From positions 4,774,001 through 4,838,000 of the forward strand of contig JAGTWJ010000002.1 of the NCBI GenBank assembly GCA_020064725.1: 64,000 bases of DNA. Reading direction: 5' to 3'. Origin of the DNA: Drechslerella dactyloides. Its lineage: Eukaryota > Ascomycota > Orbiliomycetes > Orbiliales > Orbiliaceae. Made by a program: the position numbers and the translations under genes. The notes under the pieces are model-generated. The model did not search any database. It was not told the DNA's origin and saw only the letters and a program-made list of their open reading frames with translations. Position 1 is the stretch's first letter, and each line of letters starts with the position of its first letter. Positions 33,908-46,256 of this stretch are shown here, piece by piece.

Positions 33908-34315
33908 TTACATACGGATGGTATCGTCTTTGTGGACCAGTTTCTTCCACACCGAGGGATTCGGCTGCGCTGGTTTGCTGGGCGTCTGGGGATCCGGTGT
34001 TGCCTTCTGTGGCCGTACTTCGTCGGGTGGTGGTAGCGGTGGAGGCAGCGGTGGAGCGAGTTCCAGTGCATGGCTAGCGGGGATGGAGGAATCAGTGTAC
34101 GTTGTTGGAATGGTCGGTTCGTTGACCTGGTTGGTGTTGTCGATGGGCTCGAAGCCACTGGTATCCGGGTTTATGTCTTTAGCACGGCGACGGATTGGTG
34201 ATGCATATGGTGGAGCGAGTGTAGTTTGGGGACGGGGTGCTGCGTATAATGGGAGTGCGGACGAGGAGAGGATGGTGAGCGGGAGGGTGAGAAGGAGAGT
34301 CTTTGCGGGCCGCAT
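33908..34315 (-). CDS. Small secreted proline-rich protein
   Basis: Single exon, 135 aa, from the ATG at 34315. The N-terminus is a textbook signal peptide: MRPAKTLLLTLPLTILSSSALPLYAA, basic then Leu-rich, with likely cleavage near AYAA/APR-type small residues. The mature part has no Cys, a short basic patch (PIRRRAKD, a possible dibasic processing site), then a Pro-rich region (LAPPLPPPLPPPDEVRPQ; PDPQTPSKPAQPNPS) and a charged end. I recognise no family. Wall-associated or secreted peptide is inferred. It is isolated in a gene-poor region, so the call rests on the signal peptide and composition alone. Confidence 0.45.
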   Translation of the reverse strand: MRPAKTLLLTLPLTILSSSALPLYAAPRPQTTLAPPYASPIRRRAKDINPDTSGFEPIDNTNQVNEPTIPTTYTDSSIPASHALELAPPLPPPLPPPDEVRPQKATPDPQTPSKPAQPNPSVWKKLVHKDDTIRM

Positions 34316-37300
34316 GCTCTCCGCATCTATCGTGAATGTGATAGGCCTATAGGCGATCAAGTTTGATTGAGGGGATCTGGGAAATTGCTTAAGATCAGCG
34401 ATATAGAAATGGTTCAAGGGTGTTCTCAAGACCAGACTTGCCTTGTCGGCAACTGCGCCAGGGGGCCGCAGCTTAGGTATACGGGGCTATACTAATAGAG
34501 TCCTAGTTTTGCTAGTCGATATTCCGGTATGTAAGTTAACAGACGCTTGCTGGGTTTCTGGATTACTAACAATCGTCAAATATTTGAAGCCTAGATCGAT
34601 ATGGAGGATGTTATAGTATGTATGTATAAGTGGTGTCATCCTCAGGCTCAATCGAGGCAAACTCGGAGAAATTATGCATGCAGATACGAAAGTTAATCTC
34701 AAGCTAGCACCGTCGAAATAATAATATACGCTGACGTGAGCGTTCATAATGGGATGTGGCGTTCTTGTGATAGTGATGTATCTATGCATGCTTGTGGTGC
34801 ACTGGTAGTTCCGGCGAGCAGGTTTGCGTAATAATACGATCGTAAATGTATCTCGTTGTCCAATTCAGTGTGGCCGGGTTAACGAGCTCTGGAGATATTT
34901 AATCGTCCGCATGCATATGACTTTCCGGTTTGGCTGTGGATTGTCGCGAAAGTTGATCAACTGATGCGAAGTTGAGGATTCTGGGAGCGCTTGAGCGCTG
35001 AACTCCGTGAGGGAGGCAAATATATGTTGCTTATGTCCGAGGCCTTCTATACGAATATTCTTTTTGATATTTCCTGTGTCCACGTCGCGAACATTCGATC
35101 GCGATACCGATAACAATTTAAGTAGTTGTATGAGGTTAAACTCTATAGTATTAAGTGGAGTCTTAAGATCTACCTCTCGGATACCATATCCGGCTGCGCC
35201 TTTTAAGCTTTGTTGCATATAAAAGGACAATGTCGACAACGGAGTTAACCTGCATATCCCAATAGACTAGTGAAGCACATTGAGCAGATCACTCAACGGT
35301 AGCCAGGCTCAGGTATTTTCTGATTCCCCGATACTCGAATATTCGGGTGCTGCGCCCGGGACACTAAAGCTTAAAATGCCGCGAAGGAGCAAACTTGAAC
35401 TCGCAGGACAGAAATCTGCACTAACAGTAAGTCAGTCACGAACGTGCAGCTAAAAGTCGACACACGTGTGCGTAACGTTATGTCGTTGGCTAGCTATGTG
35501 GGGCGATACAGGAGGAACTAGCTCTCGAGCGTAGAGTCCATTGGTGCGCGAGTAGCGAGACGCTAATCTAGATTCAAGCGACGACAGGTAAGGCATCTCG
35601 TTAGTCTCGTCGACCGCCAGTCGCGCGAAAACAGTGCTCGCGAGTCGGAGTTCCGCGTTGCTTTCAAAATGCAACAAGGCCCTCGACACGTGGGTCGACG
35701 CTGGGTCTCGAACGCAACTCCGAAGAACTCAACTAGCGGCTATCGCAGAAGTGACCATCGGATATCCGGATACCAGCATGAACGAAACCCGAAGCCCGAA
35801 CTCGGGATCAAAGCGTGAGAATCGTAGGCCAAAACCGCATCGACTCAGCACCCGTTCGTCGCGCTCACGGCTCACTTGATCACTCCTCATTCAGGTGAAT
35901 CTCCGAGATAACTTCCCGACGGACGGCACGGACAAACTCGGTTGGTCGATCTCGGCCGCCGGACATTTCCATCCAATCCTGCTGTTTCGATCTTCTCATT
36001 CCCCGGTTTTTCTCGACTATCGAGCTCTCGTCAACAGGGGCTCCTCTTCAGGCGAATGTTTGGAGAAGCGGGAGGGGCCAGACCTCGGTCTGTTGCGAGC
36101 CGCTAATCTGAAGGTTGAGAAGGCTCTATGCGCCAAGGGGCTAGCTTGAGCGCGTTCTGCGCCTGAGGTTTTAAACCTTGCAGACTTGAGTCAAGGGTCC
36201 GTCAAGTTGTCTGCAGGTGTGCATGTGCACACAGCTGTGCAGTCAGCTAGCTGTACAACTTGTCGACTCCTGCGTCCTCGAAAAGAGGGGAATGGGCTTA
36301 GCAGACATGGCTGACGAGAATTTTACTTCTCGACGTGCGGCTGAGGCCTCTGGCGCATCTCCCATTGCATAATCTATGTATCTTTTATGCATGCTGCACC
36401 GCGACGAAAGAGGGGTAATTAAGTTAAGGTAGTTAGCGTAGCGACGCCGCGACGAGGGGACCGATTCGAAGCCACAGACGGAGCTGTGGGCCGGTCCTCT
36501 CATGGAATGTAGGAACCACAAGCCTTCAGGACAGTTTACGAAACTATGTGCTCTGATGAGTGTTAACTTGTAGGCATCCTTCTATTGGACTTGTTCCATG
36601 CACAGAGAAGTTGATACCTCGACGAATTACGGTAATATAGTGGATACTTCATATATACAGGTGTGCTTTTGTATTTTGTGGCCTAGAATTCATTTCTTGG
36701 GATCCTAGTTCGAACCCAATTTACGATGCCCCTTAGCTACTCCTCCGTATTGTAGGTTGCTCTGCTTGATGATTCTTATTTTGAGTTGATGACGTGGTAG
36801 TCTGTCTCCTCTCGGTCCTTTTCTCAGCTTGGAGTTTCCTCATCTCGGGCATCCATTTTTCGAGGGAGACTCTTTTGTTTGGCTGGACCCTAGTAAACTA
36901 ATGTCAGCAGCCGCGCTACAAACAACTCAATCAGAGGATGAAATGTGAATGGCATATCGGAAACATACAAAGCTAAAGATTTTGGATTTAGAATAGTGGA
37001 TTGAGCCGTAGAATATATCAACAGCATAACGTGAATTCTCGAATTTGATGTTCGAACCCTTGTATGATCAAAATATATCGACTATCTCGATTTTGCAGTG
37101 TGTATATATACGATCGTCTGCTAGTGCTTCGATGAACCAACCTATGAGGAGTGTTCATGGATAATCGGAGCTGAGCCGGCCAGGCTCCCTTTTCTAGTTC
37201 TACATGCTACATTGTCAAAATCAGACGCATGAACATTGCAATAACTACGTAACCAGGTATACAGAGTGTGCATTTCAGCGTCTGTGACGCCATCCTATGT

Positions 37301-40300
37301 CTATGTGGTCTCGTGAGATGTGGCGGTGGCCGAACTAGTCATGATTGCCCGAAAGCTTCGATACCGCCCCGAGACGAGATGCCGGTGGCCACCAGAGCGA
37401 GTAATGCGGTTTCGCAATTTCCTCGAACGAAAATACCGCAGCTGGTTTGACCTAGCGCGATCGCAAAGGTCTGTATAAGAAACGGTTGGTCAAGCGGAGC
37501 CGTTTAGACTCTTTAATAGCTGATCATATTATCTCCGAATGCAGTCGACGATCTTGGTCGGAATACAGCAGGTGCTCGCGACAGCTAGCCAGTCAGGGAA
37601 AGCTGCAGCGCTGCAGCGCTGGGCAATCGCTAGAATATTTGGCCAGGTCAGCGCTTATCGTCTGACCAGAAGCAACCAGTTTTCGCTTGCCATGATTTCA
37701 GGCGAATTATATCATTGATTGTGTATGTTTTCTCGCGGACAGTTAATCTGGATTTGGTGGAGTGTGGTGATGTTCGAACACGTTAGCGAATGGGACGAGC
37801 AATCGATCCTGTCGTTTACGCACGAGCTCCAGCTGCTGGCGAAAGGAATATCAACACGATTTCGTTACTATTCATAGAACTCAGGACGCAGTATTATCCG
37901 ATGGAATGCTCGATATTTGAATTCAATGAACTATGTTGTTCAAAGTTGGGGCACCGGTCAACTTGCCGATATTCAGGAACCGTTTGCACCGAAGTTGTAA
38001 AATTTAAAACATGCACATCAACGGTCTACACGATAGCTATAGAGCTCAGCTGTCGGGCTCGGAGACCTGTCTAGAATCCGCCAACAGAACACATTTCTCA
38101 TTACATCACCGACCTCGTCAATAGGTCTTACCCCTTAGAGGAAGCGCTCCGGCCAAACTATTATTATAGTTCCCCATACCGCACTTGGGTATTTTAAATT
38201 TATCTCAGGGTCGTAGATTTATAATTTAACGTTCACGTTGTGTCGACTCGAAGGCGTGTCGACAGTTTCTAGTGTTAACAGGGACAACAGGGGATTCTAG
38301 AAGCGGTAGTTACCTTATTCACTGCCTCGGGGCAACACAACTGGCCTCCCAACGTCCGGATGGTTAATTCTGTCAACCTACTTTCAACAACGATACCCGC
38401 CGCTTCCACGTCTTTCCGGGAGAGCGGGTAGACGCTGATTAGAGAACTGATCTTATAGAGCTTACCCAAAGGATGGATGCATAATCACCCGCTCGGGAAT
38501 TGTCGATCGGAGAATTGCGCCCGGAGCCGCGTGTGCGATTGTATGCCAATACGCTATCATTGCATATGCACCTTTGATCGATCAAGCTTTCGCAACGCCG
38601 CAAGATCCAACAACATATCCCGAGTGCGATCGTGACCCAGAAGGCTGGATGGCCGCAGCTGGCGATCTCGGATGCCTGCCTGGTCTCCCGGGAACTCACC
38701 CATGACGAACGACCGGTCCCCTAACGTTATTGCCAACATCTGCTCGGACAATGGAAACCGGAATCGAGCCGCTTTGATTGTTTCAGCGCGATGCATATGG
38801 TTACAGTCCCCGACCGCTTCCAGACCGCTCTGCCGGGGCTCCTCAGTCGATCCAAGCGGCCAAAGCAGGAGCACACAGAGAAGTGGTAGCACAGGACGGA
38901 CATGTAACAATCTGCATGATGGTGCTCTGTGCGATCCATGTGATAAGATGCATGTTTGGCCCGGGTTGGGATCCAGAATCTATTAATCGATCTCCCACCC
39001 AACGTTGCAGTGCGCATCTGAGACCTTTTTTTCGAAATGTTCCTTCCATCCCGCCAAGTGACACGGTTCGATCGTGTGTCGGATGGCTGCTTCATTTGTG
39101 TCACTCCGATCCTGTGGCGGCGGGCTTGCAGCTTTACAGCCTAATTCCGTCGCATCCCATTTGGTTTGCGCGTTTGCCGACTGGCCATTAGTATCGCTTG
39201 TTATAATGGCTATCGCGCGAGCCAGGGAAATTAATTCATTCAGTTATAATAACGGACAGTTACTGCTAATTTAATCAAACGAGCGAAATTGGACCTCAGG
39301 CGAGATCGATCTCGCTCGGAAATCGGCTCTAGCTGTCTCAAAGGCAAGCGAAGATCGCAACTGCAGTACTGACGGACGTATTGTACGTCTCCAGACAATG
39401 GCAAGAAGCGTCCATGTGCATGGGCGATGTATGCACATGTATGCATGTCGACAAGATCAAGAACAAGGCGGCATCGACAAGACTGCAGTGGTAGTCTGAT
39501 AATTTAATATTTCATGAAGCGGCTGCACTTGGACACGGGCATGCATTGCATGAACCGTGCATGCAATCGAAGCGGCGAATAGATCTGCCCGCGTGCGGAG
39601 CTCGAGGAGGGCTGGCAAGTCAGGTCAGGTTTGCATCCATCCAATTTTTGTCCATTTGGGCACCGCTACAGCCTCGTCCGAAGGCACTCGACAGTTCGAA
39701 CTCCTTCGAGCTTCCAACTTGCCAAAACAGATACCCCCCGATGCACACCAAACCCCCAAAACTCTGACAAACCGCGGAATACGTGGTTCTCGTACCCGGG
39801 CGATGCACTAAAAAAGTTGGTGGCGTCTCGGCCGCGAAAATAAATCTGTGATTGGGTCAGTAGCATGGAACTATTTTGCAACCTCTCCAGTGCGCTCCCG
39901 TCACCCGAGGACATAGCTCAGATCAACCTATACGGGCCAGCACGTCCCCGAGACCAACAAAGCCAAAGCAAGCAGACCCCCTTGTGGCCCCACCCTCGCG
40001 CCGCATGGTCCACGATCAGGGTTGTCCCGTTAGCTGCCGCTTCTTGGAGCCCCCCAAAGTTATCCCTCTCAGAAATCGTGATATGACGCTGGAAGTCCAT
40101 GGAGAAGGCCAATTAATGGGGTCAAACTTTGAATGATGCAGGGGGTCTCGACTCTTGCACAGTCAAAAGTTGGCTACTCAGAGTCTGGAGAAGCAGCAGT
40201 AACTATACGGTAGCGCATGCGTCTGTACTTGCTGAAATTAATTACTTTTCTACTTTTTTGTTTTCCTTTTTCCTGACGGCCCCCCTGGTAAGTCCGTATC

Positions 40301-40951
40301 ACACGATGCCTACCGCGCATTCATTAGTTGTTCCCAAGGAAAATTGATTAGCACGGAGGCAGCTGCTCTGCTTGTTGCTGCAGAGCCAGCCAGTGTCAGC
40401 CCGGGATGCAGGGCTGGATCGAGTCGAATCTGGGAACGTATTCGGATCTTAGGTTGGACGATCCACATGATTGTCTGTACATGTGCCGGCCTTCTAAATT
40501 CTGGCGGACCTGCTGGCCATGGTCTTTTCCCCTCCCCCAAGCTCCGAGTTGAACGATTTTCAGGTGTCCAAAAATGACTAGACCTCGAGCATTAAGGTTT
40601 CTGCTTGCCTTCTTTCTTTCTTCCTGATGGTCTTCTGCACCAAACTGTCTTTTCCTATTTAATTTTTTCCCTTCCGGATTTTCCTGCCGCAGCCCTCTTT
40701 TCCTTTCCCCACCCTATATCACGACATACTGCTTTTTTCTTTAAATATATATTATATAAGTTTTAGCCGTGTGCGCTTGCCTGCGGCACGTACATACTTT
40801 AGAGCCCGGCTGCCAGCGTGCGTGCGTCCGACTACCATACGTCTACTCCAATCGATCCTGTAGTTTGCACACCCTTTTGCAAAACAATCTCTGCCCCTCT
40901 CCTCCTGTACAGAAGTCCGGAAATCGACCGATCTACCGTTCTCAAGCACCT
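34316..40951. other. 6.6-kb gene desert
   Basis: The largest interval without a supported gene. Composition changes along it (AT-rich near 36.5-38.3 kb, mixed elsewhere), with many short open frames on both strands and none with domain features. CATGCA/GCATGC words are frequent, for example near 39420 and 39540-39570. A perfect palindromic CAGCGCTGCAGCGCTG lies near 37604. No terminal inverted repeats, reverse transcriptase or transposase fragments were recognised by eye. The last few hundred bases are C/T-rich and form the leader of the gene at 40952. Confidence 0.5.
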
Positions 40952-42025
40952 ATGGATCCAATGGAGATGCAAAACCGAAGGAAAGCTCCCGCCAGAAAAC
41001 GCAAGGAGGACCTCTTGCGAGACCTTTTTGGAGAGGAAAACCCAGACCTGCCCAGTCCCCAAGACAGATGGATCAATATTCAGGTACGCTAGCATTCTGT
41101 CATCCTCTATCCGTCTGGAATTCTACTATGTCTCGAAAGTCCGCGTCATAAGTCACATATCATTGTTAAAAACCTCTCGCAGCTCGTATACATCGTACAT
41201 CCATGTAGAGCTGTCTATTTCTATACGTATATGCATCTATTTATGTGTCTGCTTCGTTGGCCAAACTCTTGGATTCTATATTACACTGTGTGGTTTTCGT
41301 CGTTGAGAATGCTATAGCTGTGTTTTGTTTAATCTATCTCCTACACGCATGCACATGGTCCTGGGTTCAGTCCATATTAACTCTTACCTGCTCGCACTGT
41401 TCCCTCCCCCATCCAGGCTGTTGTCAGAGAAGTCTATAAGGAGCTCGGCCGCGAGTACGGATTCATCGATAAACGCTGGACGGAAATCACGCCTCGCTGG
41501 AAAATAGACCTCAGCAACGAAGTCCTCTCCCGCCTCGCGGAATGCGATCGAAGGGTCCTCGAGCTCCACCCGAACGTCGTCGAGCGCCTGCTCAAAGACC
41601 ACGTCTCTAACCGCGGCGACTGGAAGAAGGAGAAAGCCCGCAAGATGGTCCAAGCTCACGTCCACTCGCACGAGCGGGTGTCGCCGCCGTTCGACCGCAC
41701 CTCGACCTCTCCGCACGCACACGAGTTCGACGTCGGCACCAGCGGCAGCGCGAGTCCGTATCACGACGAGCGGATGAACTACGACCTCGGACTCCAGAGA
41801 ACCGGATCGCAGACGTCCCTGCCGTCGCTATCGTCGTTCGTCGAGGGCGTCGAGAGGATGCGGGGGAGCTCGTCCGGTCGTGATCGCGGCCGTGGCAGCG
41901 GGCGTGGGCATCCGCAGCAGCATGCACATCCGCAGCAGCATGCTCACCCACCGCAGCATGCGCATCCGCCCGCGCATAGATACCGGGAGCCTCGAACCCC
42001 ATCGAACGCTGCGTATGGGTATTGA
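40952..42025 (+). CDS. Orphan basic protein with a His/Gln/Pro-rich tail
   Basis: Exons 40952-41083 and 41417-42025 give 246 aa; the 333-nt intron (GTACGC...TCCAG) is long for this window. The N-terminus is highly basic (NRRKAPARKRKEDLLRDLFG). Residues 45-125 form a compact helical region, starting AVVREVYKELGREYGFIDKR and ending RLLKDHVSNRGDWKKEK, which looks like a folded domain I do not recognise. A Ser-rich linker follows, then an Arg/Gly segment and a tail with repeated HPQQHA/HPPQHA units. His-rich tails can bind metal ions; that is only a possibility. A start nine bases downstream (MEMQ) is equally possible. Confidence 0.6.
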
Positions 42026-44695
42026 TTCACGCGGTCTACAATCGTCTCAGCGGCCGGCCGTTACAAACGGAGGCATCGAGGAGACGGCGTTGCAATTCTG
42101 GATCGCGGCAGCATGGGGAAGGCGCACTTGTAATGTACTTGGAGTCGACTTGGACTTGTGGACTAGCTAGCGGGTTTGCGGTTGAGGTATATCATGCATC
42201 ATTCTTAACATTTGGTTTTTGCCTGGACATTCATGTTGGATTGGATTTACGAATTCCTATTCTTTATTATAATTTGTTTATTATTGTACCTATTCTTCTA
42301 GAAAGCTGTAGTCCAGCTGGAATTCTGTAGTTAAAAAGTCGTTCTTGGGATATCAGATATCATTTGTCTACTACACCTTTTGTTCGTTGGCATTGAAGCT
42401 CTCTTTCATTTTTTCAATTTTTGCTACACTTTTCGTTCTGGCGCTGCTTGGAGGCTGTAGCTTAAGCTCTTGCAAGCCACAGCTCGGCTTACGGGACGAG
42501 CTTGAGTCATGCATAGCTTTGCTCTAATGTAGTCATGTAGATCTATTCTTAGGAATGCAACTTCGCTGCATGTTGGGCATGACTGGCTGCCTACTGGCTA
42601 AACATGATACTCCGGAGTCTGGATGTGCTTTCGCGACTTCTTTACACGTATGGTCTTAACCTTGCGTCAGGAAAGGCCATCTCAGTCTCACGATTCTTCA
42701 GTGAAGTCCGAATTTGTAACAATCTCCGTGCGAGAGCTTGATCTCGGTGAGCGGACGAAATCTTGCCACCTGGCCACCGGCAAGATCTTGGGCTGTGCAG
42801 CAGCGCATGCCATTCATACGTTCGAGGTATCAGACCACCTCTAGTCTTCAACATTAAAGAATTTAATTAATCAACCCAACATTTGATGGAGCCTCTGGTT
42901 GATAAAATACTAGGCAACAAGCTATTAAAATTCGACGTATGCACGTATGCGGCGTTCCGACGCGGATCGATTGGCATATATATTGTGTGACGCCTGCTCG
43001 CGCGCTGTACATGTCATGCATGATGGTAGTTTTCGGTGTCATGGCCGAATAACAGCCGCTGACGCCAAAAAGTAGGTACCTGGTTTGTGTGGAAGCCATG
43101 TTCCGTTGGCCTTGGGAAATTGGCGGAAGTTTCAAAGATTAGATTTTGGAGGGCAATCTCTGCGTATTTCCCCGCACGGGAAATGCATCGGGAGGCTGAA
43201 ACGAGCCTCTGGATCTCCAAAGTAGTCGCCTAGATCATAAAACTAGAGATTTAATAGATTAAAATTTGTTTCGAGAAGCCATGTCGTCTAATATGCTAGC
43301 GCTCCCGAGTGCAAATGCGCCGCAACCTGAAACGTTAAAGGTTGATCCGGGCGTCCCATAACCGACGAGACGGTAGCTACCTAGCAGCCATGCGAATAAC
43401 GTTATCATGCTGGCTGAAACGAGAAAAGATTTCGACAGCCACGGGCTTGAAATTTCGCGATCAGATTTGATATGATCTGGGGTCGCGTGGGAGAGCACGT
43501 GGGCCACAAGAAGAAAAATAATTGGGGATCGATTCGTCGACACAAAACCGAAATCGCGACGAGTTGGTGCGTGTGTGTTGACGTCACGACCCACCACTCA
43601 TAATCGCACAGACGGTTCCGAGGGAAATGCCTTGGAAATACCGGCACTTACCAGCAAGGAGTCCACTGAACCGAAGCGGATACAAGATCAAATTTCGTTT
43701 GACAAATGGGCGATCGAGGGGACGGTACCATTTGCACGGGCGGCCCAAAGACCGGATTAAGGCTGTGCGCAGTCCCGTACAGCTGTGAACAAGTAGGTGA
43801 ACATCGCGACCCAAACAGAGTAAACGGATGGCGGGCGAAGGGCATGGGATCGGAGTGCAGGGTTATTCGGGTCCGATACATGCTAAGGTATTATAGGTAA
43901 CCCGTTAACCGCAAGTCTGCCTGACAGCGGTCGTGTTTGCCCGATCAATGCATACTTACTTACTTATATATACCTGGACGCTTTCCGACGGGTATTGTTT
44001 CATTCGGGTGCAATCATGGTCGCATGAACGGTATCTTGATCGAGTGAGACCTCCAGCTGAACGGGCAGCTGCTGCAGCGCTGATTGTACGTTTTATAGCT
44101 TAGTGCACACCAAGAGTTGACTCAGCAAACGTAACGCGGATGGCTCAGCAGTCCCGAAACAACCAAGACGGCTGCCACTATGCCTTGCAACGCCAGCCAC
44201 TCGAGCTCGATAGTGGCTCGTCGTTGTCTTCACGCCCTCCCGTCGGGCACGAAACTTCATTGGGAGCGCCAAGGTTGAGATTGCGAGTGCGCGATTGGTC
44301 CAGTGCGTTGCTGGATGTGGTACTCCGAGGCGGCGCGCACGAATCCGGACGAGACTGTTACACAGCCGGCAGCCGAGCCGCCTCTGCACTGTCGACCGGC
44401 TCTGCTGCATTGGATCCTACTCGCGATCCTGCCGGGATATGTGTGTATGTACCCGCATGGGCTTCCTGCCGTCTTCGTATTCGGGGTTTCCCTTAATTTC
44501 AGCTTCAGGCCCACTTTTTGCCCGGGTATATTCACGGCTCCAGCGTCGTTGTGCTACGCAATCCCTTCCTTCAAGGTGCATTACTTTATAAGCTTTACGA
44601 TTAATATTTCTGCCGACGGCCTGGTCCCGTCGCCTAGCTGCATCCTGTTTGTGTAACATACTCGACATTATATTGGAATCAATTTTGCTGGCAAG
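42026..44695. other. 2.7-kb gene-free interval
   Basis: T-rich for the first 400 bases (3' UTR of the preceding gene), then mixed composition with only short unconvincing open frames. No RNA gene or repeat recognised. Confidence 0.5.
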
Positions 44696-46256
44696 ATGGC
44701 CGGTGCTGGTTTACTCGATTTGCCGTACGAGCCGCTGTTTCAGATATTGACGGAACTGCTGGATCCCGTTGTGAGCTTTGTGTTCTATTCGCCAGGACAG
44801 ACGCGGGAATGGCGAGAGGATCTGGAGCAGTATGGGATCAAGGCCAAGGAGCCGGGTCGGGGGGAGGTAAGTTCACATCTCGGGTACGGACAATCTCTCC
44901 ATGTTCCGGCCTCTCTATCAACTTCATACCGCTATCCGATGTCAATTGCGGCAAGCTTGCATATTGGAGGGATACATGCATGCATCCGCACGACTGTCTA
45001 GCGATTGCGATAGCGGATGAACATGGGGTAGGCGGGAAAGCTTGTCCAGCAAGCTGGCACGCAGCCATAGGCCAGATACCTGCACGATGCCTCGGCTGGC
45101 GTGAGTGCGGGATGAATCCTACGGCGGGTTGCAAATTGTCGAGACCCCGCTGATCATATCTAATCTTTCCGTCCAGGACAATCATCTCCCCTGCACGGTT
45201 TCGATATCTATGCCACCTGCCGAAAAGTTCGTCCCGCCCTCATACCTCCTTGTGTCTCACGCCTTCACAGAGGCTATCACCACCATCGCCCGGGACCACC
45301 ACGACCGTCTGCACGGCAGGCTGTCCAAATGTCTCGTCGGCGAGACACCCTACCGCTACATCAGCCAGGAACCAGCGGATATCACGCCGGAGTTCTTACG
45401 ATACGTGGCATCCGGAAGGATCGTCTTCGCCGGACACGCAGTCAACACGCTCAAGACGATTGAAGATGGGATCCCCCAGCCGGTGCGCGAGGCCGTCACT
45501 TCGGTGTTCTGCTCACGGCTGAACATGCTGCAGGTGTGGGCCCGCACGACACGAGGGTGGAAGATGAATCTATGGCGGCGCGGTCACAAGCCGGACTACC
45601 CTGATAGTATCGGAGGCGCATTGGAGACGAAGTTTCCGGCGCTGAAGAAGATTGGCTTTGCGATGGCGAGACATGGGAGCAAGGAGGCGATCTGGAGCCC
45701 TGAAGCCGTAGCCGCGATGCGGCATATCCTGTCAGCCAGTTCTGCGACGGAGCTAGAGGTTGCGTACGGCGAGGATGACGTTGATGACGCTGGCGAGAAG
45801 CGAGAGCGGACCAGAGGGGTGGGATACTCATGCTACGACTGGAGGCAGCTTATGGACGGCAGCGGATGGTTTGAAAAGGTGGATGGGGAAACACATTGGC
45901 TGTTGGGGAAATATTCGCTCTCGTGGAAGACGTCGAGGGTAAGTCAGTGGGAGGTAGAACGGAGGGGTAAATATATGGACTTGAAGGGCATGCCGTCGGT
46001 CGAGGAAGCGGTCGTGTGGACCATCACGGGGGCAGGGAGAAGCGTGCAGGAGATTGTGCCAGGCGGTGCTGCCACGCTGAGGGATAGGAAGGGCTGTAAA
46101 TGCCACAAATGCGGAAAAGATGGAGGGCAGGTGCTTAGTCTCGATGCCAGACGCTATGGGGGGCTCAGGACTGTTGAGGGGCGGGAGCGGCGTAGTCGCT
46201 GGAAGGCATTTGTGCGTAGGCTGTGGCGGGGACGCAGTCGGGTGGCGAAGCTGTGA
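44696..46256 (+). CDS. F-box-like orphan protein
   Basis: Exons 44696-44866 and 45177-46256, both phase 0, give 416 aa; donor GTAAGT, acceptor TCCAG. The N-terminus GLLDLPYEPLFQILTELLDP resembles the first half of an F-box or similar fungal 'LPxE...I' helix pair. The remaining ~360 residues include a helical region with REAVTSVFCSRLNMLQVWAR and a C-terminal CKCHKCGK motif (C-x-C-x2-C), possibly a small metal site. The last 40 residues are strongly basic. I recognise no named family. The 310-nt intron is long enough to hide a small exon that I could not identify. Confidence 0.6.

Noticed and set aside
36690..36730. AGTTCGAACCC word resembling a tRNA B box
   Set aside because: No matching A box at a proper distance and no cloverleaf could be folded by eye.
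38557..38910. Minus-strand frame with a signal-peptide-like start (LHVRPVLPLLCVLLLWPLGS)
   Set aside because: It has no ATG at the N-terminus, no downstream domain, and lies in a gene desert.
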